DNA from: Streptomyces sp. WAC06614
Lineage (GTDB): Bacteria > Actinomycetota > Actinomycetes > Streptomycetales > Streptomycetaceae
Assembly (NCBI RefSeq): GCF_003949795.1
Contig: NZ_RPRY01000018.1
Coordinates: 1 to 46,609 of the forward strand
Direction of reading: 5' to 3'
DNA length: 46,609 nt
How positions within the stretch are numbered: the first letter of the stretch is position 1; each line of letters begins with the position of its first letter. The position numbers were made by a program, and so were the translations under genes. Of the stretch, positions 1 to 7,529 are shown one piece after another. The notes under the pieces were generated by a model that was not told the DNA's origin, did no database searches, and was given only the letters and a program-made list of their open reading frames with translations.

Positions 1-992
1 GGCGGGTGCACCGGCGGGATCCGCTTCAGGGTCCGCGCCACCGCCCGCGGCAGCGCGTGCGCCATCAGCAGCAACGGCGTGCCCGGCAGGCACAGTTGGC
101 CGTGCCGGTCGGCGAACAGGCGGCGGACGTAACCACGCCCCGGACCGCGGACGACCACCCGCATCGGCGGGACCTCCCCCGGCGGCCCGGCCAGCTCCGG
201 CGGCAGCGGGTCCGGCAGTTCGGGGGTCACCAGGAACGGGGCGACGCCCAGCCTCGGCGGGGTGTCCTTCGCCGTGCGGTACGCCTCGCGCACCGGTTCG
301 CCCGGGAAGCCCGGCAGCACTCCCTCGGCGACCACGACCTGGCCGCCGGGCAGCCGCACCCCCAACTGCGCGGCCAGCGCGGGCAGCAGCGCCGCGCCCG
401 CCCGCCGGTCCCCGTCCAGCGCCAGGGCCGGCGGCCCCGACGCCGTGTCGAGGAAGGCGCAGCGGCCGGCGGCCGCGTCCTCGCCGCCGATCGCGATCAG
501 GACCGGCCGGTTCAGCCCCGCCTCGGGCACCACCATCGGCAGTTCCGCCCGGAGCGCGGTCCACTGCCCGGGCAGGTCCGGCTCGGCCTCCCACGGCTCC
601 GGCGGCCCCGGCACGGACCGGCCGGCCAGCAGCACGGTGATTCCGACGTCGCCGACCAGTGCCGCGTACGGCACGGCCGGCGCGGCCGCCGACCGGGCCG
701 CGGCCAGGGCGCGTTCGGCGTCGCGCCAGCTCTCCGGGTCCCCGAGCCGCCGTACGAGCATCCGCAGCACCCGCCGGTAGCGCAGCCACGCCCGCACGGG
801 CGAGGCGAACGCGGCGGCCGTGACCGCCGCCTCCCGCCGCACCTTGCGCCCGGCCGCCGCCCAGCCGCCCAGCTTCATCGCGAAGTGCCGGACCAGCAGG
901 AGGACCAGCAGGGCGATGCCGAGCACGACGGCCCACCGCATGATCGCCTCGCGGTGGTCGAGGAACCATCTGACCGGGTCGACGTTGGTCAC
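1..992 (-). CDS. Membrane protein coupled to ECF sigma factor, 3' end cut by window edge
   Basis: A minus-strand frame stays open from a GTG at 992 to the window edge (330 codons, no stop reached), with G/C-rich third positions throughout. The start is chosen because this GTG overlaps the TGA of the upstream sigma-factor gene in a GTGA arrangement. The N-terminus (VTNVDPVRWFLDHREAIMRW) leads into one clear membrane segment at about residues 20-35, then a basic stretch and a long soluble part rich in Ala, Pro and Gly. I recognise no family. There is no HxxxCxxC zinc motif of the usual anti-sigma factors. Translational coupling suggests it works with, or is controlled together with, the sigma factor; an anti-sigma role is inference only. 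Confidence 0.7.
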   Translation of the reverse strand, partial: MTNVDPVRWFLDHREAIMRWAVVLGIALLVLLLVRHFAMKLGGWAAAGRKVRREAAVTAAAFASPVRAWLRYRRVLRMLVRRLGDPESWRDAERALAAARSAAAPAVPYAALVGDVGITVLLAGRSVPGPPEPWEAEPDLPGQWTALRAELPMVVPEAGLNRPVLIAIGGEDAAAGRCAFLDTASGPPALALDGDRRAGAALLPALAAQLGVRLPGGQVVVAEGVLPGFPGEPVREAYRTAKDTPPRLGVAPFLVTPELPDPLPPELAGPPGEVPPMRVVVRGPGRGYVRRLFADRHGQLCLPGTPLLLMAHALPRAVARTLKRIPPVHP

Positions 993-1504
993 GCCGCCAG
1001 CTCCCGCCGCAGGGCCCGCAGGGCGTAGTGCGTACGGGACTTGACGGTGCCCGGCGGCACCCCGATCTCCTGCGCGGCCTGGTCGCCGGTGCGGTCGCAC
1101 AGGTGGACCCGGACGATGACCTCCCGGTGCTCGTCCGAGAGCCGGCCCAGCGCCGTGCGGACCAGCTGGCCGGTGACCACCTGGTCGGCGAGGTCGCCGT
1201 CCGTCGGGCGGTTGAGGAGCTGCAACGGCAGGGCTCCCACCGGCACCGAGCGGTCCCGGCGGTACATGTCGACGGACAGGTTGCGGGCCACGGCGTACAG
1301 CCAGGCCAGCAGGCGTTCGTCGTCGCCGGCCGCGGTGGCCGGAGGGCGCCGCCAGGCCCTCAGGAGGGTCTCCTGGACGATGTCCTCCGCGCGGTGGCGG
1401 TCCCCGTGGGTCAGGCGGTTCGCGTACTTCATCAATTGCGCCCGGTGGCGCTCGGCCGCGGGGACGAAAGGGGCGGAACCGGCAGTGCCATGTGCAGCGA
1501 TCAT
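989..1504 (-). CDS. RNA polymerase ECF (sigma-70 family) sigma factor
   Basis: 171 aa. Region 2 lies at about residues 20-85, with the core-binding motif AEDIVQETLLRAWRR at 39-53 and YAVARNLSVDMYRRDR before the linker. Region 4 lies at about 112-168 (LSDEHREVIVRVHLC, then the helix-turn-helix PPGTVKSRTHYALRALR). This is the minimal two-domain ECF layout. An in-frame ATG 11 codons upstream (1537) exists, but the ATG at 1504 has GGAG five bases ahead and is preferred. The stop overlaps the GTG of the downstream membrane-protein gene by 4 nt. The target regulon cannot be read from sequence; the divergent ChW-repeat gene at 1827 is a natural candidate because the two share an intergenic region. 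Confidence 0.93.
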   Translation of the reverse strand: MIAAHGTAGSAPFVPAAERHRAQLMKYANRLTHGDRHRAEDIVQETLLRAWRRPPATAAGDDERLLAWLYAVARNLSVDMYRRDRSVPVGALPLQLLNRPTDGDLADQVVTGQLVRTALGRLSDEHREVIVRVHLCDRTGDQAAQEIGVPPGTVKSRTHYALRALRRELAA

Positions 1505-1826
1505 GAGTGCTCCACAATGCAGTGGAAGGCGGCGCAACAGGACATGGAAATCCCGTTCCCGCGAGGTCAGTTCCTCGGTGACACGCAGTCAACATAGAAC
1601 AGAAATCCTGGCTTCGGGCTCAGGAGAACCTCAGAATTTCGTACCGTCCGAAATGATGCGTGCCAGGTCAGGGGCGCCGAGCGCCATTTGACCGATCTTG
1701 CCCCCGGTTCCCGGAGCGGGGCAGCGGTTACCCTGGCCGGACCGGTCCGCCGATGTACCCTCCCCACCCCGCAGGGGGAAGAGCCGCACCCGCCGTGACC
1801 CTCCCGACTGGAGCCTGAAGGATCCG
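1505..1826. promoter_or_regulatory. Divergent intergenic region with inverted repeat
   Basis: About 320 bp without a convincing gene between the sigma factor (minus) and the ChW-protein gene (plus). It contains an inverted repeat ATTTCG-N7-CGAAAT at 1636-1654 and a short GGCGC/GCGCC hairpin at 1673-1685. A TACCCT hexamer (TANNNT type) lies at 1729-1734, without a convincing -35. The plus gene is preceded by GAAGGA a few bases before its ATG. An operator role for the repeat is inference. Confidence 0.4.
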
Positions 1827-2759
1827 ATGAACCCGCAGCCCAGGAAGTCACCCGAACCCGCCCGGCCCGCGCCCGACTTCGCCGCCGCGTTCCACCGCCG
1901 GCCGACCCGTGGGCCCCGCGGCCTGGCACCCGGCCGCAGGGTGTGGACCACCTTGGGCGTGGCCGCCGCCGCCTCCGTCCCGGTGGCCCTGTCCTTGACG
2001 CTGGCCGGCAGCGGCGCCCTGGACTTCGGCGCCACGCACGAGACGGCCGCCGTACGCGAGATGCCCGACCGGGTGTCCGAGCCCACCGAGGTGCCGGCTC
2101 CGCCCTCGGTGACCGCTCCGGCCCCGACGCCGTCCCAGCAGCCCGTGGTGCAGCCCACGCCGCAGACCGCACCGAAGGCCGAGCAGCCGCCCACGGAGCC
2201 GGCCGCGCCGGCCGCCCCGAGCCGGGGGGCACCGCCCGTGAACCAGGTGGCCCCGCAGGCCGCCCCCGAGCCGCCGGCCGTCGCCCCGGACACCGCGGCC
2301 GGCGCGGTGTCCCGGCTCGCCGCCCGGCAGCCCGGGCGGCACATCTGCTACCGGGCGTTCGTGGAGGGCAGCGGCTGGCAGAAGCCGGTGTGCGACGGCG
2401 CCACGGCCGGCACCACCGGGCAGGCCAAGCGGCTCAAGGCCCTGAACATCGCCACGTCGGGCACCAAGGGCACGGCCGCGAACGCCTACGTGCACAAGGA
2501 GCACTGGAAGACCCCGTGGAACAGCGCCGCCGACGGCATCGACCTGTACATCGGCAGCACCGACAAGGACTACCCGTACATGCTGGGCTTCGTCATCAAC
2601 GTCGGTGACGGCGCGGTCTGCCAGAACGCCCACATCCGCACCCACGGCTGGGGCGGCCTGGCCTGCGACAAGCCCCTCGGCCAGGCCGCCGGCAACTACA
2701 TCTTCGGCGGCACCCTCAGCGACAGCCTCTGGCTGGAGGCCGTGCGGTTCACCGTGTGA
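1827..2759 (+). CDS. Secreted or membrane-anchored ChW-repeat (hydrophobic-W) protein
   Basis: 310 aa. The ATG at 1827 is chosen over an earlier in-frame ATG at 1698 because GAAGGA lies just upstream and the extra residues look non-coding. A basic N-terminus is followed by a hydrophobic stretch at about residues 38-60 (signal or anchor), then a long Pro/Ala-rich linker at about 75-160. The C-terminal half shows ChW-type signatures: SGWQKPVCDGATAGTTGQAKR and the later HGWGGLACDKPLGQAAG, ending with LWLEAVRFTV. ChW repeats are surface domains first noted in clostridia and also present in streptomycete extracytoplasmic proteins; the ligand is generally unknown. It is divergent from the sigma factor at 1504, so sigma-dependent expression is plausible. 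Confidence 0.82.
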   Translation: MNPQPRKSPEPARPAPDFAAAFHRRPTRGPRGLAPGRRVWTTLGVAAAASVPVALSLTLAGSGALDFGATHETAAVREMPDRVSEPTEVPAPPSVTAPAPTPSQQPVVQPTPQTAPKAEQPPTEPAAPAAPSRGAPPVNQVAPQAAPEPPAVAPDTAAGAVSRLAARQPGRHICYRAFVEGSGWQKPVCDGATAGTTGQAKRLKALNIATSGTKGTAANAYVHKEHWKTPWNSAADGIDLYIGSTDKDYPYMLGFVINVGDGAVCQNAHIRTHGWGGLACDKPLGQAAGNYIFGGTLSDSLWLEAVRFTV

Positions 2760-2795
2760 GGCGCAGACCGCCCGGCGGGCGAGGGGCGGCGGCGC

Positions 2796-3812
2796 TCAGC
2801 CGTTCAGTACGGGGATGATCTGCGTGCCGTACGCGTCGATGGTGGACTCCTTCGCGTCGTGCATGTCGTAGACGGCGAACTGGTCGACGCCGAGGTCGCG
2901 CAGGGCGCGCAGCTTGGCGATGTGCGCCTCGGCGGGGCCCAGCAGGCAGAAGCGGTCGACGATCTCGTCCGGGACGAAGTCGGTGGACGGATTCCCGGCC
3001 CGGCCGTGATGGCTGTAGTCGTAGCCCTCGCGGGCCTTGATGTACTCGGTGAGGGCGTCCGGGACCATGTCCGAGTGCTCGCCGTACCGGCTCACCAGGT
3101 CGGCGACGTGGTTGCCGACCATGCCGCCGAACCAGCGGCACTGCTCGCGGGCGTGGGCGAGGGCCGCGGGCGAGTCGTCGGCGGTCACGTACGCGGGGGC
3201 GGCCACGCAGATGGTGAGGGCGTCCGGGTCGCGCCCGGCCCGGGCGGCGGACTCCCGGACCGCCCGCACCATCCACTCGGTGAGGTAGGGGTCGGCGAGC
3301 TGGAGGATGAACCCGTCCGCCTTCTCCCCGGCCAGGGCGAGGGCCTTCGGCCCGTACGCGGCCATCCAGACCGGGAGCCTGCCCTCCTTGATCCACGGGA
3401 TGCGGATCGGGTTGCCGTCGACGACCGCCTCGCGGCCCTCGGCGAGGTCCCGGATGACCTCCATGGCCTCGCCCAGCCGGGCCAGGGTGTTGGGCCGCCG
3501 GCCGGCCACCCGCATCGCGGAGTCGCCGCGGCCGATCCCGCAGACGGTGCGGTTGCCGTACATGTCGTTGAGGGTGGCGAAGGTGGAGGCGGTGACCTCC
3601 CAGGTGCGGGTGCCGGGGTTGGTCACCATGGGGCCGACGTGCAGCTTCTGCGTGTGGGCGAGGATCTGGCTGTAGATGACGAAGGGTTCCTGCCACAGCA
3701 CGGCGGAGTCGAAGGTCCACCCGTAGCGGAAGCCGTTGCGTTCCGCGCGCTTCATCAGGCTGACGACCTGGGAGGCGGGCGGGTCGGTCTGGAGCACGAG
3801 GCCGAAGTCCAT
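2796..3812 (-). CDS. LLM-class (luciferase-like) F420-dependent oxidoreductase, TIGR03842-like
   Basis: 338 aa. The start ATG at 3812 is preceded by GAGGA; a GTG four codons upstream overlaps that Shine-Dalgarno and is unlikely. The protein has the bacterial luciferase-like TIM-barrel pattern: MDFGLVLQTDPPAS, the IYSQILAHTQKLHVGPMVTN segment, GIGRGDSAMR, and LPVWMAAYGPKALALAGEKADG. It most resembles the predicted F420-dependent branch (TIGR03842 type); cofactor assignment rests on family resemblance. It is the last gene of the pyrimidine-catabolism operon, 12 bp after the dihydropyrimidinase stop. No dihydropyrimidine dehydrogenase is present, so this enzyme may carry out a uracil/dihydrouracil redox step or act on a related amide; that is inference. 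Confidence 0.88.
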   Translation of the reverse strand: MDFGLVLQTDPPASQVVSLMKRAERNGFRYGWTFDSAVLWQEPFVIYSQILAHTQKLHVGPMVTNPGTRTWEVTASTFATLNDMYGNRTVCGIGRGDSAMRVAGRRPNTLARLGEAMEVIRDLAEGREAVVDGNPIRIPWIKEGRLPVWMAAYGPKALALAGEKADGFILQLADPYLTEWMVRAVRESAARAGRDPDALTICVAAPAYVTADDSPAALAHAREQCRWFGGMVGNHVADLVSRYGEHSDMVPDALTEYIKAREGYDYSHHGRAGNPSTDFVPDEIVDRFCLLGPAEAHIAKLRALRDLGVDQFAVYDMHDAKESTIDAYGTQIIPVLNG

Positions 3813-3824
3813 GGCGTTCCTCAC

Positions 3825-5225
3825 TTACAGGTACTGGCACGTGGAGCGGTGGACGAAGGAGCCGTGCCCGGCCCGGCCGGTGTACTGCCGGGCCTCGACG
3901 ACGGGTTCGCCGCGCGAGAGGACGGTGTCGACGCGGCCGGTGATCCGCCGGCCCTCGTACGCCGAGTAGTCGACGTTCATGTGGTGCGTGGCGGCGGAGA
4001 GGACCTGCTCGGCGTGCGGGTCGTAGAGGACGATGTCGGCGTCGGAGCCCGGCGCGATGGTGCCCTTGCGGGGGTAGAGGCCGAACATCCGGGCCGGGGT
4101 CGCGCAGGCGATCTCGATCCAGCGGCGGCGGCTGATGTGCCCGTCCACGACGGCCTGGTGCAGGAGGTCCATCCGGTTCTCCACGCCCGGCAGCCCGTTG
4201 GGGATCTTGGAGAAGTCGCCGCGGCCCAGTTCCTTCTGGCCCTTGAAGCAGAACGGGCAGTGGTCGGTGGAGACCACCTGGAGGTCGTCGGTCCGCAGCC
4301 CCCGCCACAGGGCCGCCTGGTGCTCGCGGGGCCGGAGCGGGGTGGAGCAGACGTACTTGGCCCCCTGGAAGTCCGGTTCGGCCAGGTTGTCGGTGGACAG
4401 GAACAGGTACTGCGGGCAGGTCTCGCCGAAGACCGGCAGGCCCTTGTCCCGGGCGGCCGCCAGTTCGGCCACGGCCTCCTCGGCCGAGACGTGGACGACG
4501 TACAGCGGGGCGCCGGCGACACGGGCGAGCTGGATGGCCCGGTGGGTGGCCTCGGCCTCCAGCAGGACGTGGCGGACCTCGCCGTGGTGGCGGGGGTCGG
4601 TCTCGCCGCGGGCCAGGGCCTGTTTGACGAGGACGTCGATGGCGATGCCGTTCTCGGCATGCATCATGATCAGGCCACCGTTGTGGGAAGCCCTTTGCAT
4701 CGCGCGCAGGATCCGGCCGTCGTCGGAGTAGAAGACGCCCGGATAGGCCATGAACAATTTGAACGAACTCACGCCTTCTTCGACGAGTGCGTCCATTTCT
4801 TTCAGGGTCTGCTCCGTCACGTCCGAAACGATCATGTGGAATGCGTAATCGACCGCGCAATTCCCATCGGCCTTCGCGTACCAGGCGTCCAGGCCTTCCC
4901 GCAGGGACCGGCCCGCGCTCTGCACGGCGAAGTCCACGATGGTGGTGGTGCCGCCCCAGGCGGCGGCCCGGGTGCCGGTCTCGAAGGTGTCGGAGGCGAA
5001 GGTGCCGCCGAACGGCAGCTCCATGTGGGTGTGGGCGTCGACGCCGCCCGGGATCACGTACTTCCCGGTGGCGTCGAACGTACGGTCGGCCGTCCAGGCC
5101 TCGGCCGCGGCCGAGCCGTGCGCCGCCAGGGCGGCGACGCGGCCGTCCTCGATCAGGACGTCCGCGTGCAGCTCGTCGGAGGCGGTGACGACGAGACCGC
5201 CGCGGATCAGGGTGCGGAAGGTCAT
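3825..5225 (-). CDS. hydA: Dihydropyrimidinase (D-hydantoinase)
   Basis: 466 aa, the usual length for dihydropyrimidinases. It hydrolyses the ring of dihydrouracil/dihydrothymine, or hydantoins, to N-carbamoyl-beta-amino acids. The binuclear metal site of the amidohydrolase fold is complete: H65 and H67 in DAHTHM, K156 in SSFKLFMAYPG (carbamylated lysine), H189 in IMMHAEN, H245 in YVVHVSAEE and D321 in STDHCPF. The start ATG at 5225 has GGGGGAG upstream. It lies 19 bp after the aminotransferase stop and 12 bp before the LLM oxidoreductase, in one transcription unit with the amidohydrolase at 7379 that acts on its product. Confidence 0.95.
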   Translation of the reverse strand: MTFRTLIRGGLVVTASDELHADVLIEDGRVAALAAHGSAAAEAWTADRTFDATGKYVIPGGVDAHTHMELPFGGTFASDTFETGTRAAAWGGTTTIVDFAVQSAGRSLREGLDAWYAKADGNCAVDYAFHMIVSDVTEQTLKEMDALVEEGVSSFKLFMAYPGVFYSDDGRILRAMQRASHNGGLIMMHAENGIAIDVLVKQALARGETDPRHHGEVRHVLLEAEATHRAIQLARVAGAPLYVVHVSAEEAVAELAAARDKGLPVFGETCPQYLFLSTDNLAEPDFQGAKYVCSTPLRPREHQAALWRGLRTDDLQVVSTDHCPFCFKGQKELGRGDFSKIPNGLPGVENRMDLLHQAVVDGHISRRRWIEIACATPARMFGLYPRKGTIAPGSDADIVLYDPHAEQVLSAATHHMNVDYSAYEGRRITGRVDTVLSRGEPVVEARQYTGRAGHGSFVHRSTCQYL

Positions 5226-5244
5226 GGTGCGGCTCCCCCGGGGA

Positions 5245-6540
5245 TCAGGTGATGGTGCGCAGGGCCTGGGCCAGGATCCGGGCCCCCTCCTCCGCCTCGG
5301 TGACGGTGAGGGACAGCGGCGGGGCGATGCGCAGGACGGCGGTGTCGTGGCCGCCGCCCTTGCCGATGAGCAGGCCGCCCTCGCGGGCCGCCTCCAGGAC
5401 GGCGGCGGCCGCTTCCGGGTCGGCCCGGTCGGTGCCGGGCCGGGTCAGTTCGATGCCGGCCATCAGGCCACGGCCGCGGACCTCGCGGACGGCGGGGACG
5501 CCGGCGCAGACCGCGCGCAACCGTTCCAGCAGCAGGCCGCCGACGCGGCGGGCGTTGCCCTGGAGGTCGTGGTCGAGCAGGTGGGCGAGGTTGGCGCCGG
5601 CCGCGGCCATGGTGACCGGGGAGCCGCCGAAGGTGGAGATGGAGTTGGTGTCGATGCAGTTCATGATCTCGGCGCGGGCGACGACGCCGCCCACCGACAT
5701 GCCGTTGCCGATGCCCTTGGCGAAGGTGAGCAGGTCCGGCGGCCCGTTCTGGGCGTGGGCCTGCCAGCCCCAGAAGTGGTCGCCGGTGCGGCCCCAGCCG
5801 GTCTGCACCTCGTCGCTGATCCACAGGATGCCGTGCCGGTCGAGGACCTCGCGGAAGGCGGCGTAGAGGCCGTCGGGCGGGGAGGTGAAGCCGCCGACGC
5901 CCTGGACCGGCTCGGCGATCAGCGCGGCGACCCCGCCGCGGGCCTGGCCGAGGACGTCCTCGAGGTCGGCGACGGCGGCCGCGGTGAACGCGGCGTCGTC
6001 CAGGTGCGCGAAGGGGCCGCGGCCGCGGACGGCGCCGTGGACGTAGTACGTCTGGAGCGGGGAGAGGCTGGTGGCGGACCAGTTGCGGTTGCCGGTGATG
6101 CCGACGGTGGTGAACGACCGGCCGTGGTAGCTGTTGCGCATCGCCAGGATCTGGTTGGACCGGCGGTAGGCGGTGGCCAGCAGCAGGGCGGTGTCGTTGG
6201 CCTCGGTGCCGGAGGTGGTGAAGAACACCCGGGCGTCGGGGATGCCGGACAGGGCGGCGATCCGCTCGGCCAGTTCGACCATCGGCCGGTTGAGGTAGAG
6301 CGTGGAGGAGTGGATGAGGCGCCCGGCCTGGTCGGCGACCGCCTTGGTGACCTCGGGCAGGGCGTGGGCGGTCATGGTGGTGAGGATGCCGCCGAAGAAG
6401 TCGAGGTAGCGGTTGCCCTCGGCGTCCCAGACGTGGCGGCCCTCGCCGTGCGTGATCTCCAGGGGGCGGTCGTAGTACAGGGCCAGCCAGTCGGGCAGGA
6501 CCTGACGGTGGCGGCTGAGCAGCGGGGTGGGGTCGGTCAC
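5245..6540 (-). CDS. Class III PLP aminotransferase, probably beta-alanine / beta-aminoisobutyrate transaminase
   Basis: 431 aa from the GTG at 6540, which overlaps the stop of the upstream amidohydrolase gene (GTGA). Class III aminotransferase landmarks: TTSGTEANDTALLLA at about 108-122, SYHGRS at 137, SDEVQTGWGRTG with D243, and LLTFAKGIGNG with the PLP lysine K275. Context points to the beta-amino acid released by the neighbouring carbamoyl-beta-alanine amidohydrolase as amino donor (resembling the AGXT2 group), giving malonate semialdehyde or methylmalonate semialdehyde. Amino-acceptor preference cannot be read from sequence. Confidence 0.92.
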   Translation of the reverse strand: MTDPTPLLSRHRQVLPDWLALYYDRPLEITHGEGRHVWDAEGNRYLDFFGGILTTMTAHALPEVTKAVADQAGRLIHSSTLYLNRPMVELAERIAALSGIPDARVFFTTSGTEANDTALLLATAYRRSNQILAMRNSYHGRSFTTVGITGNRNWSATSLSPLQTYYVHGAVRGRGPFAHLDDAAFTAAAVADLEDVLGQARGGVAALIAEPVQGVGGFTSPPDGLYAAFREVLDRHGILWISDEVQTGWGRTGDHFWGWQAHAQNGPPDLLTFAKGIGNGMSVGGVVARAEIMNCIDTNSISTFGGSPVTMAAAGANLAHLLDHDLQGNARRVGGLLLERLRAVCAGVPAVREVRGRGLMAGIELTRPGTDRADPEAAAAVLEAAREGGLLIGKGGGHDTAVLRIAPPLSLTVTEAEEGARILAQALRTIT

Positions 6541-7379
6541 GGCTGGACGAGTCCTCCGTAGGCGTCGGGGCGGCGGTCGCGGTAGAAGGCCCACTGGGTG
6601 CGGACCTCGTCGATCAGGTCGAGGTCGAGGTCGCGGACCAGGAGTTCCTCCTCCTTGTCGCTGGCCACCTCGCCGACGAACTTGCCGCGCGGGTCGACGA
6701 AGTAGCTGGTGCCGTAGAAGTCGTTGTCGCCGTACTCCTCCTGGCCCACGCGGTTGATCGCGGCGACGAAGTACTCGTTGGCGACGGCGGCGGCGGGCTG
6801 TTCGAGCTGCCACAGGTGGGCGGACAGGCCGCGGTGGGTGGCGGAGGGGTTGTAGACGAGCTGGGCACCGGCCAGGCCCAACTGGCGCCAGCCCTCCGGG
6901 AAGTGGCGGTCGTAGCAGATGTAGACGCCGACCTTGCCGACGGCGGTGTCGAAGACCGGCCAGCCGATGTTGCCCGGGCGGAAGTAGTACTTCTCCCAGA
7001 AGCCCTTGACCTGGGGGATGTGGTGCTTGCGGTACTTGCCCAGGTAGCTGCCGTCGGCGTCGATCACGGCGGCGGTGTTGTAGTAGAAGCCCTGGCTCTC
7101 GATCTCGAAGACCGGTACGACGATCACCATGCCGGTCTCACGGGCGAGGTCCTGCATCCGGCGCACGGTCGGGCCGTCGGGAACGGGCTCGGCCCAGCGG
7201 TAGTGCTCGGGTTCCTGGACCTGGCAGAAGTAGGGGGCGTTGAACACCTCCTGGAACCCGATGATCTGCGCGCCCTGGGCAGCGGCTCTGCGGGCGTGCT
7301 CCTCATGTTTGGCGATCATCGATTCGGTGTCGCCGGTCCAGGTGGCCTGGACCAGCGCGGCGCGGACGATGTGGGCCAT
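6537..7379 (-). CDS. Beta-ureidopropionase (N-carbamoyl-beta-alanine amidohydrolase), nitrilase superfamily
   Basis: 280 aa. The nitrilase-superfamily triad is E44 (GFQEVFNAPYF), K118 (KYRKHHIPQVKGFWEKYYF) and C155 (GVYICYDRHFPEG). The HHIPQ...GFWEKYYFRPGN stretch is typical of beta-ureidopropionase-like members. It would release beta-alanine (or beta-aminoisobutyrate), CO2 and ammonia from the dihydropyrimidinase product. The start ATG at 7379 has AAGGAG six bases upstream. It is the first gene of a four-gene minus-strand operon, so its upstream region (7380-7530) should hold the promoter; an inverted repeat sits there at 7410-7434. Confidence 0.94.
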   Translation of the reverse strand: MAHIVRAALVQATWTGDTESMIAKHEEHARRAAAQGAQIIGFQEVFNAPYFCQVQEPEHYRWAEPVPDGPTVRRMQDLARETGMVIVVPVFEIESQGFYYNTAAVIDADGSYLGKYRKHHIPQVKGFWEKYYFRPGNIGWPVFDTAVGKVGVYICYDRHFPEGWRQLGLAGAQLVYNPSATHRGLSAHLWQLEQPAAAVANEYFVAAINRVGQEEYGDNDFYGTSYFVDPRGKFVGEVASDKEEELLVRDLDLDLIDEVRTQWAFYRDRRPDAYGGLVQP

Positions 7380-7409
7380 GAGCTGCTCCTTGCGACGGAC
7401 GCCGGGCCT

Positions 7410-7434
7410 CTACGCACGTAGACGGAATGCGTAG
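7410..7434. promoter_or_regulatory. Candidate operator of the pyrimidine-catabolism operon
   Basis: Perfect 7-bp inverted repeat CTACGCA-N11-TGCGTAG, with a second nested palindrome CTACG-CA-CGTAG at 7410-7421 and a further GGTACGTGACC just beyond. It lies 31-55 bp upstream of the beta-ureidopropionase start codon. Position and symmetry suggest a repressor or activator site; no cognate regulator gene is adjacent. Confidence 0.5.
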
Positions 7435-7529
7435 GTACGTGACCGTAAGCCCCGTCACACCGTGGGGCAAGACCACCGCGCACGGTTGGCCCAATCGATC
7501 AAGTTCCCGCCCCTGGCGGTCGGTTGCGG

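Noticed and set aside
2749-4860. 703-codon minus-strand frame across LLM oxidoreductase and dihydropyrimidinase
   Set aside because: Arg/Pro/Gly-rich alternate frame of the real genes; it crosses two genuine gene boundaries.
2859-5252. Long plus-strand open frame (797 codons) opposite the pyrimidine operon
   Set aside because: It is antisense to conserved, motif-complete enzymes; its translation is Val/Gly/Asp-rich low complexity typical of high-GC shadow frames.
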